From an uncultured Limosilactobacillus sp. (lineage in GTDB: Bacteria > Bacillota > Bacilli > Lactobacillales > Lactobacillaceae): a DNA stretch of 64,000 nucleotides. Below, piece by piece: positions 1 through 9,490 of the stretch (its first letter is position 1; each line of letters begins with the position of its first letter). A program made the translations under genes and the position numbers. The stretch spans positions 62,001 through 126,000 of the forward strand of contig NZ_CAKPYE010000005.1 of NCBI RefSeq assembly GCF_934202705.1, given 5' to 3'. The notes beneath the pieces were generated by a model. The model made no database searches. It was given only the letters and a program-made list of their open reading frames with translations, and was not told the DNA's origin.

Positions 1-47
1 ATTGATTAAACTAAAACCTAACATCAATTAAATAGGGAATGAATAGA

Positions 48-167
48 ATGCAAAAAAAGAAAAAATCAACTTTTCAAAAAATCACAATGGTGGCAGTTTG
101 GTTAATGTTAATTGCCATGCTTGGGTCGTTAATTTTAGGAGCTGTAGCTTCATTAAATTTAATTTAG
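48..167 (+). CDS. DUF4044-like small membrane protein
   Basis: A 39-residue protein with a lysine-rich N terminus followed by one hydrophobic segment (about residues 14-36). It resembles the short DUF4044 proteins of lactobacilli, recalled from memory and not searched. I chose the ATG at 48 because the AGGG at 35-37 lies at a usable distance; an in-frame ATG at 39 is possible. Its function is unknown. It ends just before a bidirectional terminator shared with the convergent ftsK gene. Confidence 0.6.
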   Translation: MQKKKKSTFQKITMVAVWLMLIAMLGSLILGAVASLNLI

Positions 168-173
168 ATCATT

Positions 174-208
174 AAAATGCGCGTTTCGCTAGAACGCGCA
201 TTTTTTCT
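174..208. terminator. Bidirectional intrinsic terminator
   Basis: The inverted repeat AATGCGCGTT / AACGCGCATT is followed by a T run on the plus strand and preceded by an A run, so it can end both the small plus-strand gene and the minus-strand ftsK gene. Confidence 0.75.
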
Positions 209-2506
209 TTATCGATCTGTTTTTTGTTTATATACTTGACGTGGCTTGGACCCATTAGCCGGTCCAATATAACCCCGCTGTTCTAAATCATCGATAATTC
301 GTGCAGCACGATTATATCCAATTCGAAATCTTCTTTGAATTAACGAAGTCGACGCCTTTTGCTGGTCAATAACAAAATCTAATGCTTCTGGAAACAACTC
401 ATCTTGCTCTGCAGTTTCTTCCTCTTGCTGAATTTCCTCGTCACTAACTACCATTTTTTCATCATAATCTGCTGGCTGTTCATCTTTAATAAATTCCACA
501 ACACTTTCAACATCTTTATCAGAAATAAATGCTCCTTGAACTCGCGTTGGCTTGTTTTGATCAATTGGCTCAAATAACATATCACCGCGCCCAAGTAATT
601 TTTCTGCACCATTAGTATCAATAATTGTTCGCGAATCAACACCACTCGAAACAGCAAAAGCAATTCTCGATGGTACATTGGCCTTAATCAAACCAGTAAT
701 GACATCAACTGATGGTCGTTGAGTTGCTAGAATCATGTGAATACCGGCTGCCCGCCCCATTTGAGCGATACGCACAATTGAATCTTCAACCTCTTTTGAA
801 ACGGTCATCATTAGGTCAGCCAGTTCATCAACAATCACCAAAATCAATGGCAGGTATGGATGATTTTCATCCTGGTGTTGGCTATTTTTCAATTGCTCAT
901 TATATCCATTAATATTCCGAATTCCAAAACTTGCAAATAATTCATAACGTCGTTCCATTTCAGCTACAACCTTCGCTAAAGCACGGGCAGCTTTTTTGGG
1001 ATCTGATACAACTGGTGATAATAAGTGAGGGATGCCATTATAAACACTTAATTCAACTTTTTTAGGGTCGATCATCAGCATCTTGACTTGATGAGGCTTT
1101 GCTTTCAGTAAAATACTAGTAATGATGACGTTAATAGCAACTGATTTACCACTACCAGTAGCTCCCGCAATTAACAAATGTGGCATTTTCGTTAAGTCCG
1201 CAGTCATTACATCGCCGGTCACTGTTCTACCAAGTGGAACTTCCAATGGCTTTTCTGGATGGCTAGGTACTGCTTCAATCATGTTACGAAAACCAACGGT
1301 TGCGACCTTTTTATTTGGCACTTCGATACCAATTAAGGATTTTCCAGGAATCGGTGCTTCAATCCGAATATCTTTGGCTGCCAAGGCAAGTGCTAAATCA
1401 TCCGCTAGATGAGTAATTCGACTGACCTTTACGCCAACCGCTGGACGTAGTTCATATTTAGTCACTGATGGTCCTAAATTGACATTCTCAACCGTAGCTT
1501 CAACCCCGAATGATTTGAGTGTCGACTGCAGTTTAGCAGTATTTTTCTTAATCGAATTTAAATCAGCACTCTGATCGGTTGCGTTGACTTTGGTTAACAA
1601 TGAAGTTGGCGGTAAACGATAATTTTCGTCCTCAGTTTCTGATGCCTCCGCAAAGTCTCCCACAGGACTATGAGACTCAACACCTGACTTCTGCACTTCT
1701 CCATTAGTTTGGATATCCAAAGTAGGTTCCTTTTTAGAAACAATCGGTTGTGACGCGACCGTAATTTTAGGTTCATTGACGATTTCACGTTTTTCTTCAG
1801 TACGTTTAAAATCAGCTTTAGCAACCACTGGTTGTTTTTTACCAGTCTGCGGTTGGACATTAGCTTGTCGTTCGTTTCTTTTTTGATTGTATAGTCTAAT
1901 TTGTTTACCTAATCGCATTAATCCGTGATGAATTGCAACAATTAATTGGTGCCACGGCAATTTGAAAAAAATAATTACACCAATAATCATCATAATAATC
2001 GCCAAAGCAATTGAGCCAGCTGAACTGAGTAAAACATAACTAGCCGTGTATAAAAGTGCTCCCATCATGCCACCGCCAACTGGTATCGTACTATCTGAAT
2101 TCACGATACTCTGACCGATATTATTCCAGGTGATTTCAAAAAAGTGTCCATGTTGGTTCAGTTTCTGAAACATTAATGCTTGGAGCATAAGCAATAGTCC
2201 ACAATAAAAAATAAGCATGCCCCAAACCCAGTTTTTCCGAAAATGAACTAGTTGGTTATAGACTACTAGCCCCAGTGAGTAAAGAATCACGATCAACATT
2301 AATAATAGGTAACTTTGGCCAACCAGCATCTTATACAGTCCCAATATTAGAGAACCTAATGCTCCCAATTGAAACATCCCGGTTAATGTCAAAAGAATCA
2401 TCAAGACCCCCGAAAGGCTACCCACTAGTGAAGCATTTTTGCTACGTCGCGTTGTTTGCGATCGTTTTTTCCGTGTCCCTGGTTTCGTTGATCTTTTTCT
2501 CGCCAT
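209..2506 (-). CDS. ftsK: DNA translocase FtsK/SpoIIIE
   Basis: A 765-residue septum-associated ATPase that pumps chromosomal DNA during division. The N terminus has four to five membrane helices (about residues 30-180), then a charged linker. The motor domain carries Walker A GATGSGKS near residue 447 and Walker B VIVDELADLM near 559. The C terminus (about 695-755) is the winged-helix gamma domain that reads polarity sequences. Length and domain order are normal for Firmicutes. The ribosome site AAGGAAG precedes ATG at 2506. It lies 13 bp downstream of trmL on the same strand. Identity is secure; whether it is the division or the sporulation-type paralogue cannot be told. Confidence 0.95.
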   Translation of the reverse strand: MARKRSTKPGTRKKRSQTTRRSKNASLVGSLSGVLMILLTLTGMFQLGALGSLILGLYKMLVGQSYLLLMLIVILYSLGLVVYNQLVHFRKNWVWGMLIFYCGLLLMLQALMFQKLNQHGHFFEITWNNIGQSIVNSDSTIPVGGGMMGALLYTASYVLLSSAGSIALAIIMMIIGVIIFFKLPWHQLIVAIHHGLMRLGKQIRLYNQKRNERQANVQPQTGKKQPVVAKADFKRTEEKREIVNEPKITVASQPIVSKKEPTLDIQTNGEVQKSGVESHSPVGDFAEASETEDENYRLPPTSLLTKVNATDQSADLNSIKKNTAKLQSTLKSFGVEATVENVNLGPSVTKYELRPAVGVKVSRITHLADDLALALAAKDIRIEAPIPGKSLIGIEVPNKKVATVGFRNMIEAVPSHPEKPLEVPLGRTVTGDVMTADLTKMPHLLIAGATGSGKSVAINVIITSILLKAKPHQVKMLMIDPKKVELSVYNGIPHLLSPVVSDPKKAARALAKVVAEMERRYELFASFGIRNINGYNEQLKNSQHQDENHPYLPLILVIVDELADLMMTVSKEVEDSIVRIAQMGRAAGIHMILATQRPSVDVITGLIKANVPSRIAFAVSSGVDSRTIIDTNGAEKLLGRGDMLFEPIDQNKPTRVQGAFISDKDVESVVEFIKDEQPADYDEKMVVSDEEIQQEEETAEQDELFPEALDFVIDQQKASTSLIQRRFRIGYNRAARIIDDLEQRGYIGPANGSKPRQVYKQKTDR

Positions 2507-2519
2507 TGTCCATCTTCCT

Positions 2520-3029
2520 TTATTTTAATTTATCAAACGGATATTTATGCGTTTTCGCTAAATTTGGAAATCCTTGTTGTCGTAACGCTTCATAAATAAC
2601 GATGGCAGCACTGTTTGAAAGATTCAGAGCTCGAATATTTTGATCATTTTGTGGAATCCGAATGGCTAATTCTGGATAACGACGCATAAACGGTTCGGGG
2701 AGCCCTGTCGTTTCCTTGCCAAACAGGAAGTAATGATCACCAGCTTCAGTATAATTAACATCTGTATAATCACGTGTGGCAAACTTAGAAACTAAATATA
2801 AATGGTTTAAATCAGGAACTGACGCCATGAACGCCAAAAGATCATCATGATAGACAACCTTAACCTTGTCCCAATAGTCCAAACCAGCTCGTCGCATATG
2901 TTTATCATCAGTGGAAAAGCCCAGCGGTTTTATTAAATGTAAGACAGTATTCGTACCAGCACATGTCCGTGCAATATTACCCGTATTTGCTGGAAATAAC
3001 GGTTCAAATAATACAATATGATTTGTCAT
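2520..3029 (-). CDS. trmL: tRNA (cytidine/uridine-34 2'-O)-methyltransferase TrmL
   Basis: A 169-residue SPOUT-fold enzyme that methylates the ribose of the wobble base in leucine tRNAs using SAM. The family start VLFEPLFPANTGNIARTC is present, as are the knot motifs FGKETTGLPE (about residues 108-117) and LSNSAAIVIYEALRQ near the end. Length is normal for TrmL (YibK/CspR). The gene is preceded by a 140-base structured leader with its own promoter and a hairpin followed by T residues, which suggests attenuation or a separate small RNA. ftsK follows 13 bp downstream. Confidence 0.9.
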   Translation of the reverse strand: MTNHIVLFEPLFPANTGNIARTCAGTNTVLHLIKPLGFSTDDKHMRRAGLDYWDKVKVVYHDDLLAFMASVPDLNHLYLVSKFATRDYTDVNYTEAGDHYFLFGKETTGLPEPFMRRYPELAIRIPQNDQNIRALNLSNSAAIVIYEALRQQGFPNLAKTHKYPFDKLK

Positions 3030-3049
3030 AAAATTCCTCTTTTTGCAAA

Positions 3050-3165
3050 ATAAAAAAGCAGGGTCTCGGTGTGGGCACGGCGAAACGCTGCTTTAATGAA
3101 GTACACCTTAGCAAGTACCAACGAACTCACACGATCGATGTCGCTTGCTAAACGATTTCTAAAAA
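3050..3165 (-). ncRNA. Structured leader or small RNA upstream of trmL
   Basis: Minus-strand RNA predicted from the promoter at 3170-3175. It can form a stem CTTGCTAA (3146-3153) with TTAGCAAG (3110-3117), then a 14-bp hairpin (3055-3094) followed by TTTTTTA, which is an intrinsic terminator about 20 bases ahead of the trmL start. I did not recognise a T-box, PyrR or other known riboswitch signature. It could be an attenuator of trmL or an independent small RNA. Confidence 0.5.
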
Positions 3166-3169
3166 GTAT

Positions 3170-3175
3170 TATATC
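3170..3175 (-). promoter_or_regulatory. Extended -10 promoter of the trmL leader
   Basis: Minus-strand TATAAT preceded by TGA (extended -10). No good -35 hexamer lies at normal spacing. It sits between the rlmA stop codon and the structured leader. Confidence 0.55.
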
Positions 3176-3198
3176 ATAAAAAAGTCATAGAGCAACCA

Positions 3199-4053
3199 TT
3201 ATTTCTGCTTACCAATTAGCAATTCAACGTCAACAGTAACAGTTGTTAACTGGGCTATTTCATTAATTGTTAATTGTCGTGCTTCCTTGCCCCAATGAAG
3301 CGGCGACATTTGAACCATTGCTGCTCTCAACCTGTTTGGTACTTCAAACTGATAATGAACCTGTTTAATCTGAGTTGGATTAAAACTTTTTGCAAACCGT
3401 TTTTTCACTGCGGTATTATCATATTGTTGGTGCTTGTCTTTCGTTGAATACAGCAGTTGACGAAGTTCCTTCAGATATTTACTGTTTGGGATTACCTTAA
3501 CGATTTTACCGCCTGGCTGCAAGACTCGATGAAATTCTTGATAATCTGATGGCGAAAATAACTCAATAATCGAAGTAAATGAGTTATCTCGAAATGGCAA
3601 TTGTCGTAAATCTGCTAAGCAGAAAAATAATTGATCGCTTAACTGGGTTGCTAACTGAACTCCAGGACGTGAAATATCAAAACCAACATATGCATTATCT
3701 TTTGAATGCCGTCGCTGTTGTAATTGAAAAAGTGGTGTTCCTTCACCACTTCCCACATCTAAAATCGTTTGCGGTGTGCTGCCCAATTCTTCATCAATTG
3801 CATCGATAATTCCTTTGAATAATCCCGCTGACAATAATTGCCGTCTTGCCACCAGAATATCACGATCATACTCTGTTTTAACTCCCTTCTGTAAAAAATA
3901 AACATAACCATGTTTGTTAATATTCAACTGATGATGGTTAACACACCCTAATTGTTGATCCTTAATTTCGATAAATGGTGCCTGGCACACCGGACATCTC
4001 AACATTGCTAAGTGGTTATTTAACCACTTAATTGTTTTCTCAATTTTCTTCAT
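3199..4053 (-). CDS. rlmA: 23S rRNA (guanine-N1)-methyltransferase, RlmA family
   Basis: A 284-residue SAM-dependent methyltransferase. An N-terminal zinc ribbon has CPVC (about residues 20-23) and a C..HH pair about 15 residues later. The SAM-binding loop is DVGSGEGTP (about 96-104), followed by a class I methyltransferase core. This matches RlmA(I)/RlmA(II), which methylate G745 or G748 of 23S rRNA; in Gram-positives RlmA(II) (TlrB) is expected. It is transcribed divergently from the lactonase gene. Confidence 0.82.
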   Translation of the reverse strand: MKKIEKTIKWLNNHLAMLRCPVCQAPFIEIKDQQLGCVNHHQLNINKHGYVYFLQKGVKTEYDRDILVARRQLLSAGLFKGIIDAIDEELGSTPQTILDVGSGEGTPLFQLQQRRHSKDNAYVGFDISRPGVQLATQLSDQLFFCLADLRQLPFRDNSFTSIIELFSPSDYQEFHRVLQPGGKIVKVIPNSKYLKELRQLLYSTKDKHQQYDNTAVKKRFAKSFNPTQIKQVHYQFEVPNRLRAAMVQMSPLHWGKEARQLTINEIAQLTTVTVDVELLIGKQK

Positions 4054-4151
4054 TTTATTTTCCTCTGATTAATAGTTTAACATATCACAAGTACTGGTAG
4101 AACCTCATTAGACCTGTTATGATAAGGTTAATTTATTTAGGAGGCGTTCTC

Positions 4152-5192
4152 ATGTCAGAAGACTTTTTGATTGGTACTTATACAAAAAAAGATAGTAAAG
4201 GAATGTATGCCATTACATTAGATTCTACCCAAGAAAAACTGATCAATAATCGAGTAATTGTTGAATCTGAAAAACCTGCCTATTTACAAGTTGGGCCAAA
4301 TCATTTGGTTTTTGCAATTCGTCAGGAAGGTGAGCTCGGCGGTGTTGCTTCTTATCGAATTGAAAATGGTGTTGCAACACTTGTAGATAAGTCGCTATCT
4401 GCTGGTTCTCCACCTGCTTATGTTGGAATCGATCCCAAACGTCACTTTATGTTTACTGCTAACTATCACAAAGCTGTAGTTAATGTTTACAAAGTCAGTT
4501 CAGATGGGACATTTAATCAAACGGATTCAATTAAACATGAAGGCGCCCACGGTCCAGAACCCGAACAAGCTGATGGACCACATCCCCACTTTACTGATTT
4601 AACACCGGACGGTCGTTTAGCTGTTTGTGACTTAGGAATGGATCTTTTAGTCATTTATAACGTCAGTGATGACGGTAAGTTAACTGCAGTCAATCAATTT
4701 AAGTTTGAACCCGGTTTTGGAACCCGTCACCTTGTCTTCGCTCCCAATGGTCAATACGTGTACGTTCTAGGTGAACTTAGCAGTAAGCTGGCAGTTTTAA
4801 AGTACAATGCTGCTTCTGCATCACTTGATCACATTCAAACGATTAAAACTATTCCTGAAGATTGGAATTCCCATAATGGTGCAGCCGCTATTCATATGAC
4901 GTCTGATGGCAAGTTTGTTTACACGTCAAATCGTGGTGAAAATACCATCGCAGTTTTCGCTGTTCAACCGGATCATACGGTTAAGCATGTTCAATCAATC
5001 TCTTCAGAAGGAGATTTCCCACGAGACTTCGAGCTTAGTTCTGATGAAACCTTCCTAGTCGCTTCCAATCAAAATAGTGACAATCTTACCCTTTATCGAC
5101 GGAATCCAGAAAATGGACTACTGACAATGATTCAAAAAGATGTCGTTAGTCCAGAACCGGTTTGTGTTAAAAAATGGAATGGTCAAAAATAA
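4152..5192 (+). CDS. pgl: Lactonase family beta-propeller protein (6-phosphogluconolactonase-like)
   Basis: A 346-residue seven-bladed propeller of the YbhE/Pgl type, predicted to hydrolyse 6-phosphogluconolactone in the oxidative pentose-phosphate route. It begins EDFLIGTYTKKDSKGMY and has the family HGPEPEQADGPHPHFTDLTP stretch in the middle. The start at 4152 is preferred over an upstream ATG at 4119 because TTTAGGAGG sits 8 bases before it. A strong bidirectional terminator follows. It is the only plus-strand gene in this part of the window. Confidence 0.85.
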   Translation: MSEDFLIGTYTKKDSKGMYAITLDSTQEKLINNRVIVESEKPAYLQVGPNHLVFAIRQEGELGGVASYRIENGVATLVDKSLSAGSPPAYVGIDPKRHFMFTANYHKAVVNVYKVSSDGTFNQTDSIKHEGAHGPEPEQADGPHPHFTDLTPDGRLAVCDLGMDLLVIYNVSDDGKLTAVNQFKFEPGFGTRHLVFAPNGQYVYVLGELSSKLAVLKYNAASASLDHIQTIKTIPEDWNSHNGAAAIHMTSDGKFVYTSNRGENTIAVFAVQPDHTVKHVQSISSEGDFPRDFELSSDETFLVASNQNSDNLTLYRRNPENGLLTMIQKDVVSPEPVCVKKWNGQK

Positions 5193-5210
5193 TCCAGTCA
5201 TTTCATATTA

Positions 5211-5262
5211 ATTAAAAAATACGAGTTCACTCTAATTAAGAGAGTGAATTCGTATTTTTTAA
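5211..5262. terminator. Bidirectional intrinsic terminator
   Basis: A long hairpin with arms close to AAAAAATACGARTTCACTCT and its complement, flanked by A and T runs. It separates the converging lactonase and pseudouridine synthase genes. Confidence 0.85.
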
Positions 5263-5266
5263 TTCA

Positions 5267-6154
5267 TCATAATTGTTTAATTAATTTCTGCATATCATTA
5301 GGTAACATTGCCTGACACACAATTTGCTGTTTTTTAAACGGACTGTAAAAACTAATCTCCTGACAATGAAGTGCCTGACGCGTAATTACACTATCTTGAC
5401 CTCCATACATATCATCACCAACTAAAGGATGACCCAGGAAACTAAAATGAACACGAATCTGATGAGTTCTTCCAGTATGAAGACGAATTCGCACCTTTGT
5501 CATCTTTTCTCCAACGACTTCTGTCCAATATTCCGTAACCGACTCCTTCCCATCTGAACAAACCTGACGTTGAACAAATGATTCAGGATTACGACCGATT
5601 GGTGCATAAATATAACCGTGTGTCGTGCTAAGTCGCCCCTCAACTATTGCTGTATAGTACTTCTTAACTTGATGGTGTTTTAATTGGCGGTCTAATACTG
5701 CATGAGCAAATCGGTGTTTTGGAAAAATAACTAAGCCACTAGTATCTTTGTCGAGACGGGTTGCAACGTGAGTCACTTGATTAGGATAATGATTCACTTG
5801 GTAATAATTTTTGACTCTGTTCACAAGACTGTCCTGCACAGTAACATTATGCGCTGGCACAGTTGCAACACCTGCATCTTTATTGATAATTAAAAAGTCA
5901 TCATCTTCATAAGCCACCATAAATGGACCAGGAAATGGAGTGATTCGCGGATTAGCCGGTTCATTGGGTAAATCAATCGCAACTTTTTGTCCAGGAGAAA
6001 CTTGATCAACTGCCCAAGCTGGCCGTCCATCAATTTTCAAAGCACCACCATGGAAAATTGCAACTTTTAGTAACGAGCTCGTCACCCCAAAGGATTTCAA
6101 CACACTACGTAATCGACGCTCTTGTGAGCCTTGATATTGCCATTGAAAGATCAT
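5267..6154 (-). CDS. RluA/RluD-family pseudouridine synthase
   Basis: A 295-residue enzyme that isomerises uridine in rRNA or tRNA. The catalytic motif RLDKDTSG is at residues 133-140 with D135 as the nucleophile. An S4-like N terminus (about 12-60) and the C-terminal LHTGRTHQIRVHF motif are also present. The start abuts the nadK stop codon, the usual Firmicutes arrangement (relQ-nadK-pseudouridine synthase), so the three are probably one operon. The exact RNA target cannot be told from sequence. Confidence 0.92.
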   Translation of the reverse strand: MIFQWQYQGSQERRLRSVLKSFGVTSSLLKVAIFHGGALKIDGRPAWAVDQVSPGQKVAIDLPNEPANPRITPFPGPFMVAYEDDDFLIINKDAGVATVPAHNVTVQDSLVNRVKNYYQVNHYPNQVTHVATRLDKDTSGLVIFPKHRFAHAVLDRQLKHHQVKKYYTAIVEGRLSTTHGYIYAPIGRNPESFVQRQVCSDGKESVTEYWTEVVGEKMTKVRIRLHTGRTHQIRVHFSFLGHPLVGDDMYGGQDSVITRQALHCQEISFYSPFKKQQIVCQAMLPNDMQKLIKQL

Positions 6155-6961
6155 CTACAGGTCACCAATAAATGATTCACGAACCCGCTGCCAAAAATTA
6201 GTGTGACGATATTTAGCAAAACGAATTTTCTTTCTAGAGACTTCAAAAATTAACTCAACCAAATGGTGACTGTGGTTACCAAGAACCCACTTTTCACGAT
6301 CACAAGTCAAAACAACACTTGACTCATCTTTAAGGCGTAACGTTAGAATATTATCAGCACCAAAAATAGTTGGTGAACCTAGTGTTCTAAAAACCCGATT
6401 ATTAAGTGATGCCATTTCAGCTAATTGAAAACCGATAATATGCGGATCCATTACAGCTCCACCTACCGCCTTATTGTATGCCGTTGATCCAGTTGGCGTC
6501 GAAATACAAAGCCCATCACCCCGAAAACGTTCAAATAATTCGTGATTAATATAAACATCACAAACCATTGTTTTAGTGATGTTTTTTATAGTACTCTCAT
6601 TTAAACAAGTCTTTTTCATAACCTGACCATCAGAAAACTTAGCAGTCATTTCAACAAGTGGATAGCTGACTGATTGACCAGCACCATCCTTTAAACTCTC
6701 AATTAGGTCATGGACTTCAAAGTTTCGCCAATCCGTATAAAAACCTAGATGTCCAGTATGAATACCAATAAACCTAATCGTATCCAGCTGATCCTCGTAT
6801 TTATTAAATGCTGAAAGCAGAGTACCATCACCACCGATTGTAATAACGATATCTGGTCGCTGTTCATCGTAATCAATTTTATATTCGTCCAATCCCTTGA
6901 TGATCAAATCACGCAAACGTAAGGATTCTGGCGAAGAATAAGTATAAATTGCTACCTTCAT
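6155..6961 (-). CDS. nadK: NAD kinase
   Basis: A 268-residue ATP/polyphosphate-NAD kinase that makes NADP. It shows GGDGT at residues 43-47, the NES motif (CLNEST, about 120-125) and the glycine-rich GDGLCISTPTGSTAYNKA loop. Length matches PpnK of Firmicutes. It sits 14 bp after relQ and directly before the pseudouridine synthase gene in one cluster. Confidence 0.95.
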   Translation of the reverse strand: MKVAIYTYSSPESLRLRDLIIKGLDEYKIDYDEQRPDIVITIGGDGTLLSAFNKYEDQLDTIRFIGIHTGHLGFYTDWRNFEVHDLIESLKDGAGQSVSYPLVEMTAKFSDGQVMKKTCLNESTIKNITKTMVCDVYINHELFERFRGDGLCISTPTGSTAYNKAVGGAVMDPHIIGFQLAEMASLNNRVFRTLGSPTIFGADNILTLRLKDESSVVLTCDREKWVLGNHSHHLVELIFEVSRKKIRFAKYRHTNFWQRVRESFIGDL

Positions 6962-6975
6962 ATAATCACCAATTA

Positions 6976-7635
6976 CTATTTATTATCTTCAGGAATTTTT
7001 TTCTGGGACCAATCAGAATTTTTATTGTAAGAAAACAAATTTTGTGCTTCTTGAATTTCCTCACGAATTTCTGACATTTCATTATCCAATTTAAACGCCG
7101 CTTCTGCAGCACTCTTCAGCCTTGCAGACAAATCACTAGGAAAAGCCCCTTGATACTTATAATTAAGCGAATGTTCAATTGTTGCCCAAAAATTCATTGC
7201 TAACGTCCGAATTTGAATTTCGGCCAAAATTTTCTTTTCACCAGTAATTAATTGAACAGGATATTCAACGACAATATGATAGGAACGATAACCACTGGGC
7301 TTAACATTACTAATGTAATCACGCTCTTCCAAAATATTCATATCACTACGTTCTCGTAGTAGATCTACCACTTCATAAATATCTTCAACGAATTGACACA
7401 TAATGCGGACCCCCGCAATATCCTGCATGTCTTGTTCTAGACGTTCTTCTGAAACATGACGTCGAACCATCTTTTCTTTGATACTATCGACAGGTTTTAC
7501 ACGGCCTGTGACGAATTCAATGGGTGAGTGCTGTGCCTGATCTTGGTATTGTTTTCGCATCCCACGAAGCTTAACTTTTAACTCATTCACGGCTTGCTGA
7601 TAAGGTAACAAGAAGTGTTGCCAATCTTCAACCAT
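6976..7635 (-). CDS. relQ: Small alarmone synthetase RelQ (GTP pyrophosphokinase)
   Basis: A 219-residue single-domain synthetase that makes (p)ppGpp or pGpp from ATP and GDP/GTP/GMP. It shows the synthetase residues of the family: GRVKPVDSIKEKM, the GYRSYHIVV strand and EIQIRT...EH near residues 150-165. No hydrolase domain is present. The start at 7635 is preferred to the ATG at 7653 because GGGGGAAAGAGGA lies directly before it. It clusters with nadK and a pseudouridine synthase gene, as in other Firmicutes. Confidence 0.93.
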   Translation of the reverse strand: MVEDWQHFLLPYQQAVNELKVKLRGMRKQYQDQAQHSPIEFVTGRVKPVDSIKEKMVRRHVSEERLEQDMQDIAGVRIMCQFVEDIYEVVDLLRERSDMNILEERDYISNVKPSGYRSYHIVVEYPVQLITGEKKILAEIQIRTLAMNFWATIEHSLNYKYQGAFPSDLSARLKSAAEAAFKLDNEMSEIREEIQEAQNLFSYNKNSDWSQKKIPEDNK

Positions 7636-7663
7636 TCCTCTTTCCCCCTTCATTCATACCACA

Positions 7664-8716
7664 TTATTTTATCATACGTTGGAATAATCTGCCTGTTTTA
7701 GAAGCTAGTTGCTTAATTTCAGTGTTCTTTTCTGTAATATTATTGTACCAAATGGGGCAACTGCAATAGTGTACCATTAGATTATTAATTTGAATTATCC
7801 CTGCCATTACTAATGCCTCTTGCCAGTCAAGAATAACTCGGTAACGAAGTTGCTCAATCATTCGTTCATCTAAACATGGGAATTCTAGCCAATCTGCAGA
7901 AAAAAATAACCATTGTTGCCAAGTCCCTAATGAAAGGCTTTTTCCTATTGGCCATTTTTCCATAATAAGCAGTGTGCGAATTCGCCACTCAATTACTGGT
8001 GTGACCATTACTGGCCATCGCTTAATTAGATCATGAACGAACAATGGGCAGCAACCAACTAAATGCCCATTTTGGTAGCAAAAATTAGTCAATGGATTAG
8101 TTATGAATCGGTTACTTTGTAAACGATTGGTTTGCTTCAAAATTCTTTCTGCTTTAGAGCCAATATTTGCCCTAAAGGAACTTGTTGCAAAATTTGAACG
8201 ATATATAATTCGTTGAGACTTTGAGTCCCAAAAATAAAGGCATACCTGGTTTTGATATCGTTGTGTAAATTGGGCAACTTTTCTAGCGTGAAGATGCCGA
8301 CAATATCGATGACCCAAAATCCATTTAACGCAAATTCCTTGAGAATCATAACCTTGATTTCGTTGTTTCATTTGGTCAATGGTCAGTGGGCTGCACTGAT
8401 ACTCTACCGCAATTTGTTTCTGTTTCACTTCTATCAAAATATCTGGCCGTTGATGAATGTTAGGTAAATAAACCTCTAGTTTAGGATGCCACCCTTGCGA
8501 AAGCGCCCACTGAAAAATTTGCTGTTTTCCTAATTGATGAGGAGTTGACTCACCACATAATTTTGATGACCTCTGTAAATGGCCAAAATATTTCTTCCCC
8601 AAACACGAAGTTTTAATTACAAGCTTTTGACCACAGGTTGGGCAAACATACTTTTCACTTTTTAACGCTTGATTAATCTGGATAAGTTGACCTTGCGGAC
8701 TCATTCCAATTTGCAT
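7664..8716 (-). CDS. coiA: Competence protein CoiA
   Basis: A 350-residue CoiA-family protein needed for processing of incoming DNA during natural transformation. The N terminus has a zinc-binding CPTCGQKL pair (about residues 25-32). The nuclease-like domain follows with RPDILIE...IAVEYQ (about 90-110), the conserved D...E-x-Q pattern. It lies downstream of mecA, whose product controls competence by ClpC-dependent proteolysis. The length is normal. Confidence 0.87.
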   Translation of the reverse strand: MQIGMSPQGQLIQINQALKSEKYVCPTCGQKLVIKTSCLGKKYFGHLQRSSKLCGESTPHQLGKQQIFQWALSQGWHPKLEVYLPNIHQRPDILIEVKQKQIAVEYQCSPLTIDQMKQRNQGYDSQGICVKWILGHRYCRHLHARKVAQFTQRYQNQVCLYFWDSKSQRIIYRSNFATSSFRANIGSKAERILKQTNRLQSNRFITNPLTNFCYQNGHLVGCCPLFVHDLIKRWPVMVTPVIEWRIRTLLIMEKWPIGKSLSLGTWQQWLFFSADWLEFPCLDERMIEQLRYRVILDWQEALVMAGIIQINNLMVHYCSCPIWYNNITEKNTEIKQLASKTGRLFQRMIK

Positions 8717-8762
8717 TTTTCTTTTCCTCCTCCCTTGTTAGTTACGGGAAGGGGCTTCATTA

Positions 8763-8797
8763 TTATGAAAAAACCTCAGCCAGAGGCTGAAGCTTTT
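8763..8797 (-). terminator. mecA terminator
   Basis: Minus-strand hairpin CTTCAGCC / GGCTGAGG followed by TTTTTT, just after the mecA stop codon. Confidence 0.8.
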
Positions 8798-9452
8798 AAT
8801 TAAAATAATATTTAGTTGTGTCCAATGCGGATTGCCGCATGATTAGTTTTCCATGTTCTTGAAGTAAAGAGGGTGCAAAATCAACTATCTGGCCGTATTC
8901 ACTAGCGATTGCTTGATAATTCAGCATTGTTTCTTTAGCTAAATCAACATTATCTAAGTTCTTGATCACTAAGTAGAACTTCTTATGATAATGATAGAGA
9001 TCAGAGGACAAATTATCCTCATTAAGAACGTTAGCCAATTCAATTATATTTTCAAAATCCGCAAATTTTACTACAAAAGTATCTGAAACAACCGCCTTTT
9101 CATCATTATTAATCGATGTATTGCGATTATTTGAATAATTCCGTTGATCATGGCCCCGTAACTGATCAGCAATCAATTTAGAAACTTGATTCATTCCGGA
9201 ATTGGTACCCTTATTCACATTTTTAGAAATGATTAATTCTAAACCATTTTTAATTGGGAGCGCCTGAAAAGTCACAGAATCATTCCTTTGGAATTGATGC
9301 TCCGTGTCAACTTCTTCTAGAATACTATAAAAAAAATCTTCAATTTGTTTTTGGTTTCCAATCAAATCAAGCATCGAAATTCCACGAGCTTCTAAATCAT
9401 CCTGGTTAATAATTACTTGTATCGTATTTTCATCTAGTTGACGCTTTTCCAT
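8796..9452 (-). CDS. mecA: Adaptor protein MecA
   Basis: A 218-residue adaptor that delivers substrates such as ComK/ComX to ClpC-ClpP. The N-terminal substrate-binding domain (EKRQLDENTIQVIINQDDL) is joined by an Asn/Ser-rich linker to the C-terminal ClpC-binding domain (about residues 120-218). The start at 9452 is chosen over an ATG at 9542 because GGGAGG lies 7 bases upstream and the product then begins like other MecA proteins. Confidence 0.9.
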   Translation of the reverse strand: MEKRQLDENTIQVIINQDDLEARGISMLDLIGNQKQIEDFFYSILEEVDTEHQFQRNDSVTFQALPIKNGLELIISKNVNKGTNSGMNQVSKLIADQLRGHDQRNYSNNRNTSINNDEKAVVSDTFVVKFADFENIIELANVLNEDNLSSDLYHYHKKFYLVIKNLDNVDLAKETMLNYQAIASEYGQIVDFAPSLLQEHGKLIMRQSALDTTKYYFN

Positions 9453-9490
9453 AATTACACCTCCCATCATCCTCGACTTATAATAAACTA

